NCBI GenBank assembly: GCA_025345505.1
Contig: JANVCC010010406.1
Span: forward strand, 17,072,572-17,136,571
From: Todiramphus chloris collaris
Lineage: Eukaryota; Chordata; Aves; Coraciiformes; Alcedinidae
Direction of reading: 5' to 3'
DNA: 64,000 nucleotides
Shown: positions 61,905 through 64,000 of the stretch, piece after piece
How the letters are laid out: each line of letters opens with the position of its first letter
How positions within the stretch are numbered: the first letter of the stretch is position 1
The notes under the pieces: model-generated
Told to the model about the DNA's origin: nothing
The model's database searches: none
What the model saw: the letters and a program-made list of their open reading frames with translations, nothing else
Position numbers and translations under genes: made by a program

Positions 61905-62564
61905 TGGATAGTGGATAGTAAGTTTTCCATGGGAGAGCAATGTGCCCTTGTGGCCAGGAAGGCCAATGGCATCCTGGGTTGCATTAAGATAACTGTGTCC
62001 AGCAGGTCTAGGGAGGTCCTTCTCCCTCTCTACTCTGCCCTAGTGAGACCACACCTGGAATACTGTATCAAGTTTTAGGATCCCCAGTTTAAGAGAGACG
62101 AGGATCTACTGGAGACAGTCCAATGGAGAGCTACGAGGATCATTAAGGGACTTGAGCAACTCCCTTATGAAGAGAGACAGAGTGCTGTTTAGTCTTGAGA
62201 GGAGAAGACTGAGAGGGAATCTTAGTTTCTATACATAGCTGAAGGGTGGGTGTCAAATGGACGGAGACAATCTCTTTTCTGTAGTGCCCAGTAATAGGAC
62301 AAGGAATAAAGGATATAAACTTGAGCATAGAAGGTTCCACCTCAACATGAAGAAAAACTTCTTTGCTGTGAGGGTAACAGAGCACTCGAACAGGCTGCCC
62401 AGAGAGGTTGTGGAGTCTCCTTCTCTGGAGATATTCATGCCCTAGGTGATCCTGCTTTGTCAGGTGGGTTGGACCTAATGATCTCTAGAGGTCCCTTCCA
62501 ATCCCTAACATTCTATGATTTTATGATTCTATGATTCTATGATTGATTCTATGATTCTATGATA
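61905..62564 (+). mobile_element. Younger CR1 inserted into host CR1
   Basis: This 5'-truncated copy starts in the RT C-terminal region ('TGGATAGTAAGTTTTCC', 'GAGCAATGTGCCCTTGTGGCC') and reads through the 3' UTR ('[21 protein letters not shown]' frame at about 62269-62340). It ends with the octamer tail at 62510-62564. The host CR1 breaks off at 'GATTATTAGGG' before it and resumes at 'GGGGCCAGAACATC' after it, which dates this copy as the later insertion. Confidence 0.85.
62510..62564 (+). repeat. CR1 3' tail, (ATTCTATG)n
   Basis: About six imperfect copies of the ATTCTATG octamer terminate the inserted CR1. This tail is the classic end of avian CR1 elements and is the strongest single hint for a bird genome. 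Confidence 0.95.
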
Positions 62565-62997
62565 GGGGCCAGAACATCTTTCTTACATGGAAAAGCTGAG
62601 ACACCTGGAGAAGACTGAGAGGGGATTTTATCAATGTTTATAAATGTGTAAAGGGTGGGTGTCAAGAGGATAGGGCCAGTGTGTTTTCAGTGGTGCCCAG
62701 TGATAGGACACGGGGCAAGAGGCACAAACTGGAACACAGGAAGTTCGACCTAAACATAAGAAAAAGCTTCTTTGAGGTTGATGGAGCACTGGAACAAGCT
62801 TCCTAGAGAGTCTGTGGAGTCTCCTTCTCTGGAGACTTTGAAATCCCACCTGGACACATTCCTGTGCATCCTGATCTAGGTGAACCTGCTTTGACAAAAG
62901 GGTTGGACTAGATAATCTCCAGATGTCCCAACCCTTACTATTTTGTGATTCTGTTATTTTGTGATTCTCTGAGTGCTATGGAGTGATGCCTGGGGAT

Positions 62998-63108
62998 CAT
63001 AGAATCGTAGAATTGTCAGGGTTGGAAGGGACCTTAAAGATCATCTAGTTCCAACCCCCCTGTCAATGGAAGGGACACCTCCCACTAGATCAGGTTGTTC
63101 ATGGATTA
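62998..63108 (-). mobile_element. Short CR1 3' end, minus strand
   Basis: The plus strand reads 'ATCATAGAATCGTAGAATTG' then 'GTTGGAAGGGACCTTAAAGATCATC' and 'CCAACCCCCCTG', the reverse complement of a CR1 3' UTR and tail. About 110 bp remain. It lies tail-to-tail with the host CR1 ending at 62972. Confidence 0.9.
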
Positions 63109-64000
63109 TGAGACCCCAAAATGCAGACTATCTACTGTGTGCCATTATCATCTCCAAACTTACTGCACATAACAGAAAAAGTAATGACTAGAAAATAAAA
63201 AAACTGATTCACACATTGGAACTTTTTTTTTTTAGCTGCACACTTCTATTTTTATTTTTAGAGCAATCATCAAATGCAGCTATGAATACTTCCATTAAAA
63301 AATACAAGTCCCTTTTCCACCTTGTGAACAGCAGTCTGACTATCTTAAGTAATATAAATTCTGACATGCAAGAGTTTGCTGCTTAACAGAAGGCCAGCAG
63401 TGCACAGTTATCCTTTGTTTAAAGGAAAGCTTGTCCTACACTATGCATCATTTTAAATAGCTGGTTATGCCACTAAGCAGCATGAAGCATATGTTGTTAG
63501 GATTACAAAATATCATTTTGGAAAAAACCAAAAAATCATGCATTCTATAATAGGGCTTCTAATCTTGCTGAAATCAGAGGAAATAATGCTAAAATATAGC
63601 TGAAGACAGACTTCATACAAATGTTTCAGGATTGTAGAAAAATAAAAAAAAAAAACATGGCACATGCACAGAATAAATGAACTAAACACAAGTTTGTACT
63701 GGAAAAATATTTCCGGTTCAGCATATCAAGATTGTTTGAAATTTTATGTTCTCAATAGATTATGCTAATGCTATCTGTAGCATACATTTCATTGTTAAAC
63801 TGTCTTCACTTTGTTTGGAATTTGGCTTCCTTTTTATCATACAACATACAAACTTATATTGATTTCAATGAATGTTTCAACATTCATAAACCAATATGTG
63901 TTTTGTGGTTCTGATTCAAGAAACCAACATTTGATACATCTGGTCTATATCATGTCATTGCTGTCACTTAAGCAGACCGCTTAAAATTATTGAAAATTTT
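63109..64000. other. Unique A+T-rich DNA, no gene seen
   Basis: Nothing beyond short homopolymers (T10 near 63224, A-run near 63646) was recognised up to the right edge. Confidence 0.6.

Larger units (their letters stand above)
60260..62972 (+). mobile_element. Host CR1 LINE interrupted by an LTR and a second CR1
   Basis: Segments in order: 60260-60540, endonuclease start ('ELEICVELQGYLLQHIE'); 60541-60775, RT ('ISKHMKEKKVI', 'GQHAFTKEKSCLTNLIAFCD'); solo LTR 60776-61187; 61188-61904, RT continues ('[15 protein letters not shown]', 'LGVLVDKADMSQQCALVAKK'); inserted CR1 61905-62564; 62565-62972, 3' UTR resuming with 'CCAGAACATCTTTCTTACATGG' and ending in TGTGATTCT words. The endonuclease is joined directly to the RT, so an internal deletion occurred. 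The three host pieces are collinear with one CR1, which is why I read them as a single element. Confidence 0.85.

Noticed and set aside
1-64000. CRISPR arrays, bacterial operons, phage genes
   Set aside because: Base composition, CR1 tails and LTRs show vertebrate nuclear DNA; no regularly spaced direct repeats with unique spacers were found.

Overview
This window looks like bird nuclear DNA, an A+T-rich and gene-poor stretch that is either intergenic or lies inside a very large intron. The main evidence is the number of CR1-type LINE copies. They encode CR1 endonuclease and reverse-transcriptase fragments and end in the ATTCTATG/ATTCTGTG tail typical of avian CR1. Several LTR retrovirus remnants also carry a tRNA-Lys type primer-binding site (consensus TGGCGCCCAACGTGGGGC). 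I found no host protein-coding exon, rRNA or tRNA gene that I can defend. Apart from one retroviral ORF, every long reading frame is a transposon remnant, a simple-repeat translation or chance.

Layout. 1-511: an LTR running off the left edge, inserted into a minus-strand CR1 (512-3310) that keeps ORF1-like, endonuclease and RT segments. 3311-16115: mostly unique A+T-rich DNA with one 5'-truncated CR1 (6765-7795). 16381-16593: an unusual ERV fragment in which the last 64 bp of an LTR is present as a perfect inverted repeat, with a primer-binding site attached to one arm only. 16594-31183: unique DNA with a 244-bp tetranucleotide microsatellite. 31184-33161: a compact minus-strand provirus flanked by a 5-bp target duplication. 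It has one full LTR, a primer-binding site, an open 264-codon frame with several hydrophobic segments, a gag-like remnant and a stub of the second LTR. 37220-38060: a CR1 endonuclease fragment beside an LTR-like promoter segment. 46560-48600: a plus-strand ERV with LTR, primer-binding site, a hexapeptide-encoding repeat and a broken protease/RT-entry region. 49760-50862 and 53286-54102: two plus-strand CR1s. 57479-57817: a minus-strand solo LTR. 60260-63108: a nested pile in which a CR1 has been interrupted by a solo LTR (6-bp duplication) and by a younger CR1, with an inverted CR1 tail next to it.

Nothing here forms a host operon or pathway. The biology is layered retrotransposon history. 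The two most unusual structures are the 64-bp perfect LTR fold-back at 16.4-16.6 kb and the membrane-protein-like reading frame between primer-binding site and gag at 32.0-32.8 kb. All homology statements come from reading translations by eye; no database search was run.
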